A DNA stretch of 50,192 nt from Streptomyces sp. rh34 (lineage in GTDB: Bacteria > Actinomycetota > Actinomycetes > Streptomycetales > Streptomycetaceae), in assembly GCF_002551245.1 (NCBI RefSeq), contig NZ_NTGZ01000023.1:1-50192 (forward strand), written 5' to 3'. Within the stretch, counting starts at the first letter, position 1; the number at the start of each line of letters is the position of its first letter. The notes below the pieces were generated by a model that saw nothing but the letters and a program-made list of their open reading frames with translations, ran no database searches and was not told the origin of the DNA. This document shows positions 25,604 to 33,790 of the stretch, one piece after another. The translations under genes were made by a program, and so were the position numbers.

Positions 25604-25635
25604 ATGCGCCGGCCACCTTCCGGTGGCCGGCGCAT
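25604..25635 (+). terminator. Terminator of deacetylase-like lipoprotein gene
   Basis: A perfect 14-bp stem, ATGCGCCGGCCACC with its complement, encloses loop TTCC, 63 nt past the stop. Confidence 0.85.
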
Positions 25636-25771
25636 GTGTGTGGAGGGGCGGACGGAGTGGGACGGCGAGCGCGGGAAGCGGGGCGTGGGGGTGACGAGGG
25701 GGGTGGCGGCCCCAGTTGGCGAAAATGGTGGAGCCGGCGAACGCGGTGGCCCCACGTGCACACGCGACGCG

Positions 25772-26767
25772 TCAGACGGGTGCGGTCGCGCCCGCTCCTG
25801 CGTGCCGTTCGTCGAGCACGAAGGCGGGGTCGACCTGGGCGGCCAGGTCGGCGCCGGTCTTCTCGTTGCCCCAGCTCTCGGCGTTCTTCAGGTGGAAGTG
25901 CACCATCTGGCGTGTGTAGCGCTCCCAGTCGCGCAGCCCGTACGAGTCCTCGGCGGTGTCCTGCAGCGTCTGCAGGGCCATCCGGTTGTCGGCCTCCAGC
26001 AACTCGAACCGGGACGGCCGTCCCTTCTCCATCGACCGCACCCAGTCGGAGTGGCCGATCCCGATCAGCAGGTCGTCGCCGACCTCCGCACGCAGGAACT
26101 CCAGATCGTCCGGGCCCTGCACCTTGTTCCCGACGACCTTCAGGGCGACGCCGAAGTCGCGTGCGTACTCCTTGTACTGGCGGTACACCGACACCCCCTT
26201 GCGGGTCGGCTCCGCAACCAGGAAGGTCATGTCGAAGCGCGTGAACATGCCCGAGGCGAACGAGTCCGAGCCCGCCGTCATGTCGACCACGACGTACTCG
26301 TCGGGACCGTCGACCAGGTGGTTGAGGCAGAGTTCCACGGCCCCGACCTTGGAGTGGTAGCAGGCCACTCCGAGGTCGGACTCCGTGAAGGGCCCCGTCG
26401 CCATCAGCCGGATGTCCCCGTCGTCGAGCCGCACCGTGCGCGCGCAGGCCGCGAAGATCGGGTTGTCCTCACGGACCCGCAGCAGTCGGGAACCCTCGCC
26501 GGGCGGAGTCGTCTTGATCATCGTCTCGGCGGAAGCGATACGGGGGTTGGCGCCCCGTAGGTAGTCCTTGATGAGGGGGAGGTGCGCACCCATGGCGGGC
26601 AGCGCGGCGGCCTCCGCCTCGTCCAGGCCGAGAGCGGCCCCCAGATGCTGGTTGATGTCGGCGTCCACGGCGATGACGTGGGCTTCGTTGGCGGCGAGGT
26701 GGCGGATGAAGAGCGAGGACAGCGTGGTCTTTCCGCTGCCGCCCTTCCCGACGAAAGCGATCTTCAT
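25772..26767 (-). CDS. MinD/CooC-like P-loop ATPase
   Basis: This 331-aa protein has a deviant Walker A, GKGGSGKTT, at 7-15, then VDADINQHLGAALG (switch-like, as in CooC and nickel/iron-sulfur insertion ATPases), VVVDMTAGSDSFASG and NKVQGPDD. There is no membrane-targeting helix of true MinD. It resembles CooC/AcsF metal-insertion ATPases more than ParA, but no metalloenzyme gene is adjacent. TACCCT lies 8 nt before the ATG at 26767, and AGGTGA also lies just upstream. It is divergent from a Fic-like gene across 102 bp. Confidence 0.82.
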   Translation of the reverse strand: MKIAFVGKGGSGKTTLSSLFIRHLAANEAHVIAVDADINQHLGAALGLDEAEAAALPAMGAHLPLIKDYLRGANPRIASAETMIKTTPPGEGSRLLRVREDNPIFAACARTVRLDDGDIRLMATGPFTESDLGVACYHSKVGAVELCLNHLVDGPDEYVVVDMTAGSDSFASGMFTRFDMTFLVAEPTRKGVSVYRQYKEYARDFGVALKVVGNKVQGPDDLEFLRAEVGDDLLIGIGHSDWVRSMEKGRPSRFELLEADNRMALQTLQDTAEDSYGLRDWERYTRQMVHFHLKNAESWGNEKTGADLAAQVDPAFVLDERHAGAGATAPV

Positions 26768-26775
26768 GTTCACCT

Positions 26776-26781
26776 AGGGTA
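26776..26781 (-). promoter_or_regulatory. -10 hexamer TACCCT of MinD-like gene
   Basis: TACCCT lies 8 nt before the ATG at 26767, suited to a leaderless or very short-leader transcript. Confidence 0.35.
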
Positions 26782-26855
26782 GCGGCTCCATTGCGGTGCG
26801 CTGTCTCTGTTCGTGAAGAAGGCCACTTGAGGGTGGTGCGAGTGCGGTGGGCGCG

Positions 26856-26861
26856 TAGCCT
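26856..26861 (+). promoter_or_regulatory. -10 hexamer TAGCCT of Fic-like gene
   Basis: TAGCCT lies 8 nt before the ATG at 26870, which has no ribosome site. Confidence 0.4.
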
Positions 26862-26869
26862 CGCTACTT

Positions 26870-27694
26870 ATGAGTACGACTGCCTCAGACCCGCTTGCCG
26901 CGCTCGGTTCCCTGCCCGGCGTTCCCGATGCCGTGGACTCCGTGCGCAAGGCCGTCGACCGGGTCTACGGTCATCGCGTCATGCGGCGCCGCAGCAACGA
27001 GGTCACGGCCGAAGCCGCGCTGCGGGGTTCTCGCGGTTCGGCCGCGCTGGCCGGTGCCGACTGGAACCTCGAGGAGGTGCGTCGGCGAACCGACTTCAGC
27101 GGTGAGGACGAGGCGCGCGTGATCGGCGCCGCGCTGAGGCTCACCGCGGAAGCTGGGCAACTCCTCTCCATCTGGCGGCAGTCGCCGCTGCGGGTGCTGG
27201 CCCGGTTGCATCTGGTGGCAGCCGGTGGGGCGACTCCCGACGACGCGGTGGGGCGTCCTCGGCTGACGGGTGAGCCCGTCGACGAGCCGCTGATCGAGGC
27301 ACCGCTCCCAGGGGCCGAGGAGGTCGCCGGACGACTCGAAGGGCTCTCGCAACTGATCATCGCGGGCGGCAGCGCCCCTGCGCTGGTCACGGCCGCCGTG
27401 GTGCACGGCGAGCTGCTGGCGTTGCGCCCGTTCGGCTCGCACAACGGCCTGGTGGCCCGGACGGCTGAGCGCATCGTGCTGATCGGCAGTGGGCTGGATC
27501 CGAAGTCGATCTGCCCGGCCGAGGTGGGGCACGCGGAGCAGGGGCGGGCGGCCTATGTCGCGGCGTTCGAGGGCTACACGGCCGGAACCCCGGAGGGCAT
27601 GGCCGCCTGGATGGCCCACTGCGGGCGCTCCGTCGAGCTGGGTGTGCGCGAGTCGACGGCGGTGTGCGAGGCGCTTCAGCGCGGCGCCGCCTGA
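26870..27694 (+). CDS. Fic-like fold protein with degenerate active site
   Basis: This 274-aa protein is often labelled oxidoreductase in older Streptomyces annotation, but no nucleotide-binding Rossmann motif is visible. Residues 179-206 read as a Fic helix region: HGELLALRPFGSHNGLVAR aligns with the Fic motif HPFx(D/E)GNGRxxR. N192, G193 and the last Arg (197) are kept, while the catalytic His is Arg186 and the acidic residue is Ser190. AMP transfer in the usual way is therefore unlikely. No inhibitory (S/T)xxxE(G/N) helix is evident. It has a leaderless start and is divergent from the MinD-like ATPase. Confidence 0.7.
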   Translation: MSTTASDPLAALGSLPGVPDAVDSVRKAVDRVYGHRVMRRRSNEVTAEAALRGSRGSAALAGADWNLEEVRRRTDFSGEDEARVIGAALRLTAEAGQLLSIWRQSPLRVLARLHLVAAGGATPDDAVGRPRLTGEPVDEPLIEAPLPGAEEVAGRLEGLSQLIIAGGSAPALVTAAVVHGELLALRPFGSHNGLVARTAERIVLIGSGLDPKSICPAEVGHAEQGRAAYVAAFEGYTAGTPEGMAAWMAHCGRSVELGVRESTAVCEALQRGAA

Positions 27695-28049
27695 GGGCCC
27701 CGTCGCGGCCTGGCCGGTGCCGCCTCGGTCGGGTGCTGGTGCGCTGGTGCCGCGCCTCGGCGGTGACGTGGTCCAGGGGTCGCCGGGGCCTCAGGTGGCC
27801 GATCGGACCTCAGGGGTGGCCTCAGGAGTGGGGCGCGGCCCAGAGGTCGACGTGGCCTCAGAGACGCAGGCCGCATCAAGGCGTGATCTGCCTCGGCTGA
27901 TACGGCCTCAGGCCCGATGCGGCGGGCATCGGACGGCGCGGAGGAGGTCGCCTCCCGGGCGACCGAAGGGCGATGGCCAGGGGGGCAGGGGGAGCAGGGG
28001 GCAAGGGTTGCGGCGGCACCGATGTGCGGTGCCGCCGCTGGCACGTCCG
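27695..28049. other. Repeat-rich intergenic stretch
   Basis: It holds no supported gene. The octamer GGCCTCAG and close variants recur about five times between 27795 and 27915. A perfect 11-bp hairpin GCGGCGGCACC/GGTGCCGCCGC at 28010-28038 probably ends the Fic-like transcript or isolates the downstream small RNA. Confidence 0.5.
28010..28038 (+). terminator. Hairpin after Fic-like gene
   Basis: An 11-bp perfect stem has a 7-nt loop; there is no U-tract. Confidence 0.55.
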
Positions 28050-28054
28050 CCCAG

Positions 28055-28285
28055 TTACCAAGCGTCCTCGTAGTTTGCCCATCAGGTCGGGTGCTTTGCC
28101 CGTCACCTGGTGCGGCTGGCCCGTAATCGACGGGTCGACGTCGCGTGGGTACTCGGCTTTCGTGCTCGGTCCGTGGGGCCGTTCTGCGTTACAGGTCATC
28201 CTCGCGGATGTCCTTGGTCTCGCGGGCCGTTAAATCCTTTGTACTCCAGGACCAGGGGAAGGGAAAGCCCTGGTCCCGCTTCTTT
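28055..28285 (+). ncRNA. Probable 6S-like small RNA (scr3559 homologue)
   Basis: The region lies between the genes corresponding to SCO3558 and SCO3559, where S. coelicolor encodes the abundant 6S-like RNA scr3559 (from memory). It has no credible reading frame but is rich in structure. ACCAAG-C-GTCC near 28057 can pair with GGAT-GTC-CTTGGT near 28219 as a closing stem. Internal hairpins are at about 28080-28112 (CATCAGGT/ACCTGGTG) and at CCCGT/ACGGG near 28121-28135. A strong terminator with a T-rich tail ends it at about 28285. TAGTTT at 28071-28076 is an alternative -10 that would place the 5' end nearer 28083. Ends are approximate. Confidence 0.55.
28249..28285 (+). terminator. Terminator of the 6S-like RNA region
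   Basis: Stem GGACCAGGG/CCCTGGTCC with a 10-nt loop is followed by CGCTTCTTTACTTTT, an unusually T-rich stretch for this genome. Confidence 0.8.
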
Positions 28286-28372
28286 ACTTTTAGGTTCAAT
28301 CAAGGGCGAATCAGGCAGTGCGCAACTCCGGTGGCGCCCCCCGCCTTCCCCTCTGTCGCGCCTTGCCTCGAT

Positions 28373-29218
28373 TCACCCGGGCGGGGTAGCGCCGACGATG
28401 CGCCGACGGCTGGCGTACCAGACCAGCCCGGCGGTGACCGCCGCCGCGCCGACCGCGGCCGCCGCCACGAGGGCGGGACGGGGCGGCATCGAGAAGGCGG
28501 GCAGCCGCTGCTTGAGTCGGACCGGGCGATTGAAGACGAGAATCGGCCACTCGCGAAGGGTCGCTTCGCGGCGCAGCGCGCGGTCGGGGTTGACCGCGTG
28601 TGGGTGGCCGACCGACTCCAGCATCGGTACATCGGTCGCGGAGTCGCTGTAGGCGTAGCAGCGCGAAAGGTCGTACCCCTCCGAGATCGCGAGCGCCTTC
28701 ACGGCCTCGGCCTTGGTCGGCCCGTAGGCGTAGTACTCGACCTCGCCCGTGAAGCAGCCGTCGTCGCCGACGACCATGCGCGTGGCGACGACGCGGTCCG
28801 CGCCGAGCAATTCGCCGATGGGCTCGACGACTTCGGCGCCCGAGGTCGAAACGATGACCACATCGCGCCCCGCTGTGTGGTGTTCTTCGATGAGGGTGGC
28901 GGCCTCGTCGTAGATGATCGGGTCGATCAGGTCGTGCAGGGTCTCGGCGACGATCTCCTTGACCTGCTGGACGTTCCACCCCTTGCAGAGGGCGGAGAGA
29001 TATTCACGCATCCGCTCCATCTGGTCGTGATCGGCGCCCCCGGCGAGGAACACAAACTGTGCGTACGCGGTGCGCAGTACAGCGCGGCGGTTGATCAGTC
29101 CGCCTTGGTAGAAGGACTTGCTGAAGGTCAGCGTCGAAGACTTCGCAATGACCGTCTTGTCCAGGTCAAAGAAGGCTGCTGTGCGCGGCGAGAAGCAGTT
29201 TTCCACAACGCTGAGCAT
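28373..29218 (-). CDS. HAD-IB family phosphatase with C-terminal membrane segment
   Basis: This 281-aa protein has HAD motif I FFDLDKTVI (nucleophile Asp18, acid/base Asp20), motif II VSTSGAE, a conserved Lys in GPTKAEAVKAL and motif III YSDSATDVPML. The spacing matches the SerB/inhibition-of-morphological-differentiation-like IB group. Residues about 248-268 form a hydrophobic segment followed by RRR, so the protein is probably anchored in the membrane with the catalytic domain in the cytoplasm. The substrate is unknown. Several in-frame GTGs follow the chosen ATG closely and no good ribosome site is visible. Confidence 0.88.
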   Translation of the reverse strand: MLSVVENCFSPRTAAFFDLDKTVIAKSSTLTFSKSFYQGGLINRRAVLRTAYAQFVFLAGGADHDQMERMREYLSALCKGWNVQQVKEIVAETLHDLIDPIIYDEAATLIEEHHTAGRDVVIVSTSGAEVVEPIGELLGADRVVATRMVVGDDGCFTGEVEYYAYGPTKAEAVKALAISEGYDLSRCYAYSDSATDVPMLESVGHPHAVNPDRALRREATLREWPILVFNRPVRLKQRLPAFSMPPRPALVAAAAVGAAAVTAGLVWYASRRRIVGATPPG

Positions 29219-29354
29219 AGGGGCCCACCATTCGGCGTAAAATCCGGCGTGTGGGTTTGCCTGAGAAGGCCCTCGGGTACACCATGGAAGTCACGGATCG
29301 TTCGCGACCGTGCTAACCCGGTCCGACTCCTCCCCCCCCCGAGTCGGCCGTGGG

Positions 29355-29389
29355 GACGACCCCCGCTCTCCCCCCCGGCGGGGGTCGTC
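29355..29389 (+). terminator. GC-rich hairpin with poly-C loop
   Basis: The 12-bp stem is GACGACCCCCGC/GCGGGGGTCGTC. It directly follows another 7-bp hairpin CCGACTC/GAGTCGG. It could end a short transcript starting near 29250. Confidence 0.5.
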
Positions 29390-29544
29390 GCATGTCCGGA
29401 CGCGTTTCAGGGGGTGGAAGCCACCTGAGCCTCCCTTCCGGCCGCCATCGGCCTGATCGTGCGAGCTGGTGCCGTGCGTCTCGCCTCGTCACAGTGTGTA
29501 GCCAGAGGGCTGCGCTGCGGAAGTCGCTGGTTCGGGTTACGAAG

Positions 29545-29571
29545 TTATTCACAGGCCCGAAGTTGTCCACA
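29545..29571. promoter_or_regulatory. Two DnaA-box-like nonamers
   Basis: TTATTCACA (29545-29553) fits the E. coli consensus and TTGTCCACA (29563-29571) fits the preferred Streptomyces form; same orientation, 18 bp apart. Weaker relatives lie at 29199 (TTTTCCACA) and 29583. Confidence 0.5.
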
Positions 29572-29719
29572 GTTTTTCATCAAGATCCACATGGTTTTCC
29601 GCGGTGCTGCACGTTGATTCCACCCGCGAAGTCCGCGGGTGCCGGAATCGCGCATCTCGGAAACGCTCCGAGAACACCGCGAACCGCACTGAAGGGGCAG
29701 CGAGAAGGGGGCGGAGATC

Positions 29720-30856
29720 GTGGCTGGATCCATCGCAGGAGAAGGAGCGGCGGGCGCCGAGGGGCGGCGCGGAGGCCCGCTGATCGTGACGGAGGACGTG
29801 GAACTGCTCGACGACCTGCTGCGGCTGTGCGCGGCGGCCGGAGCCGAGCCGGAAGTTCATCACGGGCCACCCGGGCGTCGTGGCGGCTGGGAGCGGGCTC
29901 CGATGGTGCTGGTGGGAGATGACGCCGCCGCGCGTTGTCGGGGCGCCGGCCGGCGGAAGGGGGTGATGCTGGTGGGCCGGGACCAGGACGACCCGGACGT
30001 GTGGCGGCGCGCGGTGGAGATCGGGGCCGAGTATGTGCTGCGACTGCCCGATTCCGAGGGCTGGCTCGTCGATCAGATCGCCAACGCCGCCGAAGGCGTG
30101 GGACGCCCCGCGTTCACCGTCGGTGTGATGGGCGGCAGGGGCGGCTCCGGCGCGTCAACGCTGGCCTGCGCCCTCGCCGTGAGTGCGGCGAGGTCCGGTG
30201 GGCGGACGATGCTGATCGACGCCGACCCGCTGGGAGGCGGGATCGACGTCCTGCTCGGCGGCGAACGTGCCGAAGGCCTGCGGTGGCCGGATTTCGCGCA
30301 ATCGAAGGGCCGTCTCGGAGGCGGAGCCCTTGAGGACTCGCTGCCCGCGCTCCACGGGCTGCGGGTGCTGAGTTGGGGCCGGGACGACGAGGTGGTGATC
30401 CCGCCGCAGGCGATGCGTGCGGTGCTGGCCGCCGCTCGGAGGCTCGGCGGTGTGGTGGTCGTGGACCTCCCGCGCCGGGTCGACGAGGGCGTCGCCGAAG
30501 CGTTGGCCCAACTCGATCTCGGCCTGCTCGTGGTGCCGGGCGAACTGCGCGCGGTAGCAGCGGCCAGGCGCGTCGCGGCGACGGCCCGAATGGTGTTGGA
30601 CGACCTGCGGGTGGTGCCCAGGGGGCCGTATGCGTCAGGTCTGGACGGGCGATGGGTCGCCCGGGCCATCGGCCTCCCGCTCGTCGGTGAACTTCCGCCG
30701 GAACCGGGCCTTCTGGTCTCCCAGGACGATGGGACTCCGCCCGGCGGCAGTGCCCGGGGCCCGCTGGCCCGGTTCTGTTCGGCCTTCTGGGAACAGGTTG
30801 CGGCGGCCGGTGACACAAGCCCCGTGACCGGCCCGCCCGGGGGAGGGACGGCATGA
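29720..30856 (+). CDS. ssd: Septum site-determining-like protein Ssd (CpaE/MinD-like), tad operon
   Basis: This 378-aa protein has an N-terminal receiver-like region without a clear phospho-Asp (about residues 20-125), then a MinD/CpaE ATPase fold. In place of a standard Walker A it has GGRGGSGASTLA at 138-149, lacking the usual KT, so ATP hydrolysis is doubtful. LIDADPLGGGIDVLLG matches the family. In Caulobacter, CpaE localises the Tad pilus; in M. tuberculosis the homologue affects septation. GTG 29720 follows GGGGCGGAGATC. It is the first gene of the tad operon, overlapping tadA by 4 nt. Confidence 0.88.
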   Translation: MAGSIAGEGAAGAEGRRGGPLIVTEDVELLDDLLRLCAAAGAEPEVHHGPPGRRGGWERAPMVLVGDDAAARCRGAGRRKGVMLVGRDQDDPDVWRRAVEIGAEYVLRLPDSEGWLVDQIANAAEGVGRPAFTVGVMGGRGGSGASTLACALAVSAARSGGRTMLIDADPLGGGIDVLLGGERAEGLRWPDFAQSKGRLGGGALEDSLPALHGLRVLSWGRDDEVVIPPQAMRAVLAAARRLGGVVVVDLPRRVDEGVAEALAQLDLGLLVVPGELRAVAAARRVAATARMVLDDLRVVPRGPYASGLDGRWVARAIGLPLVGELPPEPGLLVSQDDGTPPGGSARGPLARFCSAFWEQVAAAGDTSPVTGPPGGGTA

Positions 30857-32001
30857 CGGACGAACTGCTCGACGCCGTACGCCAGCGGCTGGCACGCAGC
30901 GGTGCCGCTCCCACCCCGGCCGGGGTGGCCGCCGCACTACGGGCGCAGGGGCGGTTGCTGGGGGATGCCGAGGTGCTCGGGGCCGCGGCAGAGCTGCGCG
31001 GCGAGCTCGTCGGCACGGGAGTGCTGGAGCCGTTGCTCGCGGATCCGGAGGTGACCGATGTGCTGGTCTCCGCGCCGGACAGGGTGTGGGTGGACCGGGG
31101 CGGTGGGCTCCAGTTGACGGGCGTCACCTTCCCGGACGCGGCGGCGGTGCGGAGGCTGGCCCAGCGTCTCGCCGCGGTGGCCGGCAGGAGGTTGGACGAC
31201 GCACGGCCATGGGTGGACGCACGGCTGCCTGACGGCACACGGATGCACGCCGTGCTGCCCCCGGTGTCCGTCGGCTCGACCTGCCTCTCCCTGCGGGTGG
31301 TGCGGCCACGGGCCTTCTCGCTGGCGGAGTTGGTGGACGCGGGCACGGTGCCGCCGGGCGGAGACCGGATCCTGCGGGCCCTCGTCGAAGCGCGGATCTC
31401 CTATGTGATCAGCGGCGGCACCGGGGCGGGCAAGACGACGCTCCTCGCCAGTCTGCTGGGCGCGGTCGGCGCGAACGAGAGGATCGTGCTCGCCGAGGAC
31501 TCCGCCGAGCTGCGGCCGGACCACCCGCATGTGGTCCGCCTGGAGTCCCGTCCGGCCAATCAGGAGGGTGCGGGCCGGGTGACGTTGCGGGATCTGGTGC
31601 GGCAGGCACTGCGCATGCGGCCCGACCGGTTGGTGGTCGGAGAGGTGCGGGGCGCTGAAGTCACCCAGTTGTTGGCCGCCCTGAACACCGGACACGAAGG
31701 CGGGTGCGGCACCGTCCACGCCAATGCCGCCGAGCATGTACCGGCCCGGCTGGAGGCTCTGGGCACCGCGGCCGGTCTCGACCGGGTGGCCCTGCACAGC
31801 CAGTTGGCGGCAGCGCTCTCGGTGGTCGTGCATCTCGTGCGGGACCGCGCGGGGCAACGGCGGGTTGCCGAGGTGCACGTCCTGGAGCGGGACGCGGCGG
31901 GTCTGGTCCTCACGGTTCCGGCCCTGAGCTGGGGCATCGGCGGATTTGTTCCGGAGCGGGGATGGGAACGGCTGCGGTCGCTGATCGGGGGCGCGCTGTG
32001 A
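30853..32001 (+). CDS. tadA: TadA/CpaF-family pilus assembly ATPase
   Basis: This 382-aa secretion ATPase has an N-terminal domain (LLADPEVTDVLVSAPDRVWV), Walker A GGTGAGKTT at 188-196, an Asp box (LAEDSAEL), Walker B (RLVVGEVRGAE) and the His box (TGHEGGCGTVHAN). It is the hexameric motor that drives assembly of Flp-type pilin. It starts in an ATGA overlap with ssd and ends in a GTGA overlap with tadB. There is no dedicated retraction ATPase or secretin, as expected for a Gram-positive. Confidence 0.93.
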   Translation: MTDELLDAVRQRLARSGAAPTPAGVAAALRAQGRLLGDAEVLGAAAELRGELVGTGVLEPLLADPEVTDVLVSAPDRVWVDRGGGLQLTGVTFPDAAAVRRLAQRLAAVAGRRLDDARPWVDARLPDGTRMHAVLPPVSVGSTCLSLRVVRPRAFSLAELVDAGTVPPGGDRILRALVEARISYVISGGTGAGKTTLLASLLGAVGANERIVLAEDSAELRPDHPHVVRLESRPANQEGAGRVTLRDLVRQALRMRPDRLVVGEVRGAEVTQLLAALNTGHEGGCGTVHANAAEHVPARLEALGTAAGLDRVALHSQLAAALSVVVHLVRDRAGQRRVAEVHVLERDAAGLVLTVPALSWGIGGFVPERGWERLRSLIGGAL

Positions 32002-32918
32002 CGGGGGCGACATCCGCGTACGCGGCCCATGCGGTGGCTCTCTGCGCGGGCTCAGCGGTGTGGCTCGCGATGGTGCGGGACACGAATGTTCGGCGGGCGC
32101 GCGTGCTGTTCGTGGACGCTCCCACCGAGTCACGTCCGACATGGAGCCGGTGGCCATGCCTGCTCAAGGCTCTGAGGCGTGTGACGGAGGCGGCCCGGGG
32201 GCGTCGGGAGTGGTGGTGCGTTCCGGTCGCGGTGCTGCTTGCGGTGGTGGGCGGTTCGGTGCTGCCGCTGATCGCGGGGGCCGTGGCGGTTCCGTTGGTG
32301 CGCCGGTGGCTGCGGAGGCGGGCGGGAGCGCGGGAGGCGGAGCGGGCCGCGACCGCGGTGGCGGCGTTGTGCGGAGCCGTGGTCGGGGAGCTGAGAGCCG
32401 GCCGCGAGCCGGGACAGGCGTTGCTGGTCGCGCTGCGCGAAGGCCTGGCGGAGGACGGCTTCCTGGCGAGACCCGCTTCGGGCGGCCGACTGGGGGAGGC
32501 GGAGGCCGCGGTGTTGGCGGCGGCGCGGTTCGGTGGCGATGTGCCGGCGGCGCTGCGGCAGGCGGCGGCGGGCCCGGGGCTGGAGGGCCTGTCCGGGATG
32601 GCCGCGTGCTGGCGAGTGGCCGCGGACGGCGGGGCCGGGTTGGCGGCCGGTCTGGAGCGCCTGGAGGCCGCGCTGCGGGAGGACCGGCGCAGACGGGAGG
32701 AGCTACGCGCCCAACTGGCGGGAGCCTGGTCGACGGTCGTGGTCCTGGCGCTGCTCCCGATCGCGGGCCTGGGGCTGGGAGCGGCGCTCGGAGCCGAACC
32801 CTTGCGGGTACTGCTGCATACCCCGGGCGGTCTGGCCTGCCTGGCGGTGGGGGCGTTCCTGGAGGCGGCCGGGCTGTACTGGGCCTGCCGGATCGTGCGC
32901 GGAGGGGAGACGGTGTGA
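31998..32918 (+). CDS. tadB: TadB-like inner-membrane platform protein
   Basis: This 306-aa type II secretion F-domain protein has N-terminal membrane segments at about 8-25 and 73-95, a cytoplasmic helical domain (GELRAGREPGQALLVALREGL, then AACWRVAADGGAGLAAGLERLEAALREDRRRREELRAQLAGA, the conserved T2SF core) and two C-terminal membrane segments. It forms the platform on which TadA acts, with TadC. GTG 31998 overlaps the tadA stop, and the stop overlaps the tadC start, so the three are translationally coupled. Confidence 0.9.
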   Translation: MTGATSAYAAHAVALCAGSAVWLAMVRDTNVRRARVLFVDAPTESRPTWSRWPCLLKALRRVTEAARGRREWWCVPVAVLLAVVGGSVLPLIAGAVAVPLVRRWLRRRAGAREAERAATAVAALCGAVVGELRAGREPGQALLVALREGLAEDGFLARPASGGRLGEAEAAVLAAARFGGDVPAALRQAAAGPGLEGLSGMAACWRVAADGGAGLAAGLERLEAALREDRRRREELRAQLAGAWSTVVVLALLPIAGLGLGAALGAEPLRVLLHTPGGLACLAVGAFLEAAGLYWACRIVRGGETV

Positions 32919-33757
32919 ACGCGGCGGGCGGAGAAGTTCTCCACAGCCTGGGGATGTCGGCGGCGGCGCTGGGCGCGGCGGCGCAGCTGGCCGCCGTGAC
33001 CGCCGCCAGATTGCGGAGACGGGCGGTTCGCGGGCGGGGCGCACTGTTGCTGGGGACGGCCATCGTGGCACGGCCCGGCAGGTGGAGCCTGCTGGGCGCA
33101 CCGTTACGGGCGAGCAGTGGATCGGGTCTCTCCGAGGCCGCTCGGCGGTGGGCTGCTCCGGCCGGGGCCTGGTTGGCCGGATGGATTCTGGTCAGTGGTG
33201 TTTTGGGCTGCGCGGTCGGTTCGGCCGCGGCGTACGTGACGTGGCGGTGGCAGCGAACCCGGACCCCCACTCGTCCCGGCGGTACCCCTCGGGAGCGGGC
33301 CGTGATCGCCGGGCAGCTTCCGCTGGCCGCGGATCTGCTGGCGGCCTGTATCGCGGTCGGGGCAGGCCCCCGGGAGGCGGCCGAGGAGGTGGGCGAGTCC
33401 CTCGGCGGCCCGGTCGGCGATCGGCTCGCCCGGACCGCCGCAGAGATCCGCCTCGGCGGCGAACCGGCCGAGGCGTGGGGCCGGTTCGGGGAGATACCGG
33501 GCGCAGGCCCGCTGGCCCGCTGTCTGCACCGGGCAGGTTCGACGGGAGCCCCGGCCGCAGAGCCGGTTGCCAGACTGGCCGAGTCGATGCGCGCCGAACG
33601 AGGCGCTGCGGCGGTGGCGCGCGTGCAACGGGCCGGAGTGCTGATCACCGCGCCGGTCGGCCTCTGCTTCCTCCCCGCCTTCCTGGCGGTCGGGGTGGCG
33701 CCGGTGATCATCGGCCTGGCCGGCGATCTGCTCGCGACCGGCCGCCCGGGCTGGTGA
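32915..33757 (+). CDS. tadC: TadC-like inner-membrane platform protein
   Basis: This 280-aa second T2SF platform protein has membrane helices at about 14-30 and 89-110, then the cytoplasmic LPLAADLLAACIAVGAGPREAAEEV core, an ARVQRAGVLITAPVGLCFLPAFL segment and a last helix. It pairs with TadB. GTG 32915 overlaps the tadB stop in GTGA. A 113-bp gap to the pilin gene follows, containing a tandem repeat, so the pilin may have its own promoter. Confidence 0.9.
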   Translation: MNAAGGEVLHSLGMSAAALGAAAQLAAVTAARLRRRAVRGRGALLLGTAIVARPGRWSLLGAPLRASSGSGLSEAARRWAAPAGAWLAGWILVSGVLGCAVGSAAAYVTWRWQRTRTPTRPGGTPRERAVIAGQLPLAADLLAACIAVGAGPREAAEEVGESLGGPVGDRLARTAAEIRLGGEPAEAWGRFGEIPGAGPLARCLHRAGSTGAPAAEPVARLAESMRAERGAAAVARVQRAGVLITAPVGLCFLPAFLAVGVAPVIIGLAGDLLATGRPGW

Positions 33758-33790
33758 GCCTGTGCGCGGCTCGCGGCCGGCGATGACTGG

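Larger units (their letters stand above)
29219..29719. promoter_or_regulatory. Divergent regulatory region HAD gene / tad operon
   Basis: About 500 bp with no full gene. From left: TAAAAT at 29238; a 10-codon mini-ORF 29284-29316; two GC hairpins at 29321-29349 and 29355-29389 joined by a C-run; then DnaA-box-like nonamers at 29545 (TTATTCACA) and 29563 (TTGTCCACA). The last 120 bp lead to the ssd start. Confidence 0.5.

Noticed and set aside
27876..28199. A 107-codon minus-strand frame over the small RNA region
   Set aside because: The sequence is Pro/Arg-rich, has no ribosome site and overlaps the structured 6S-like region read on the other strand.
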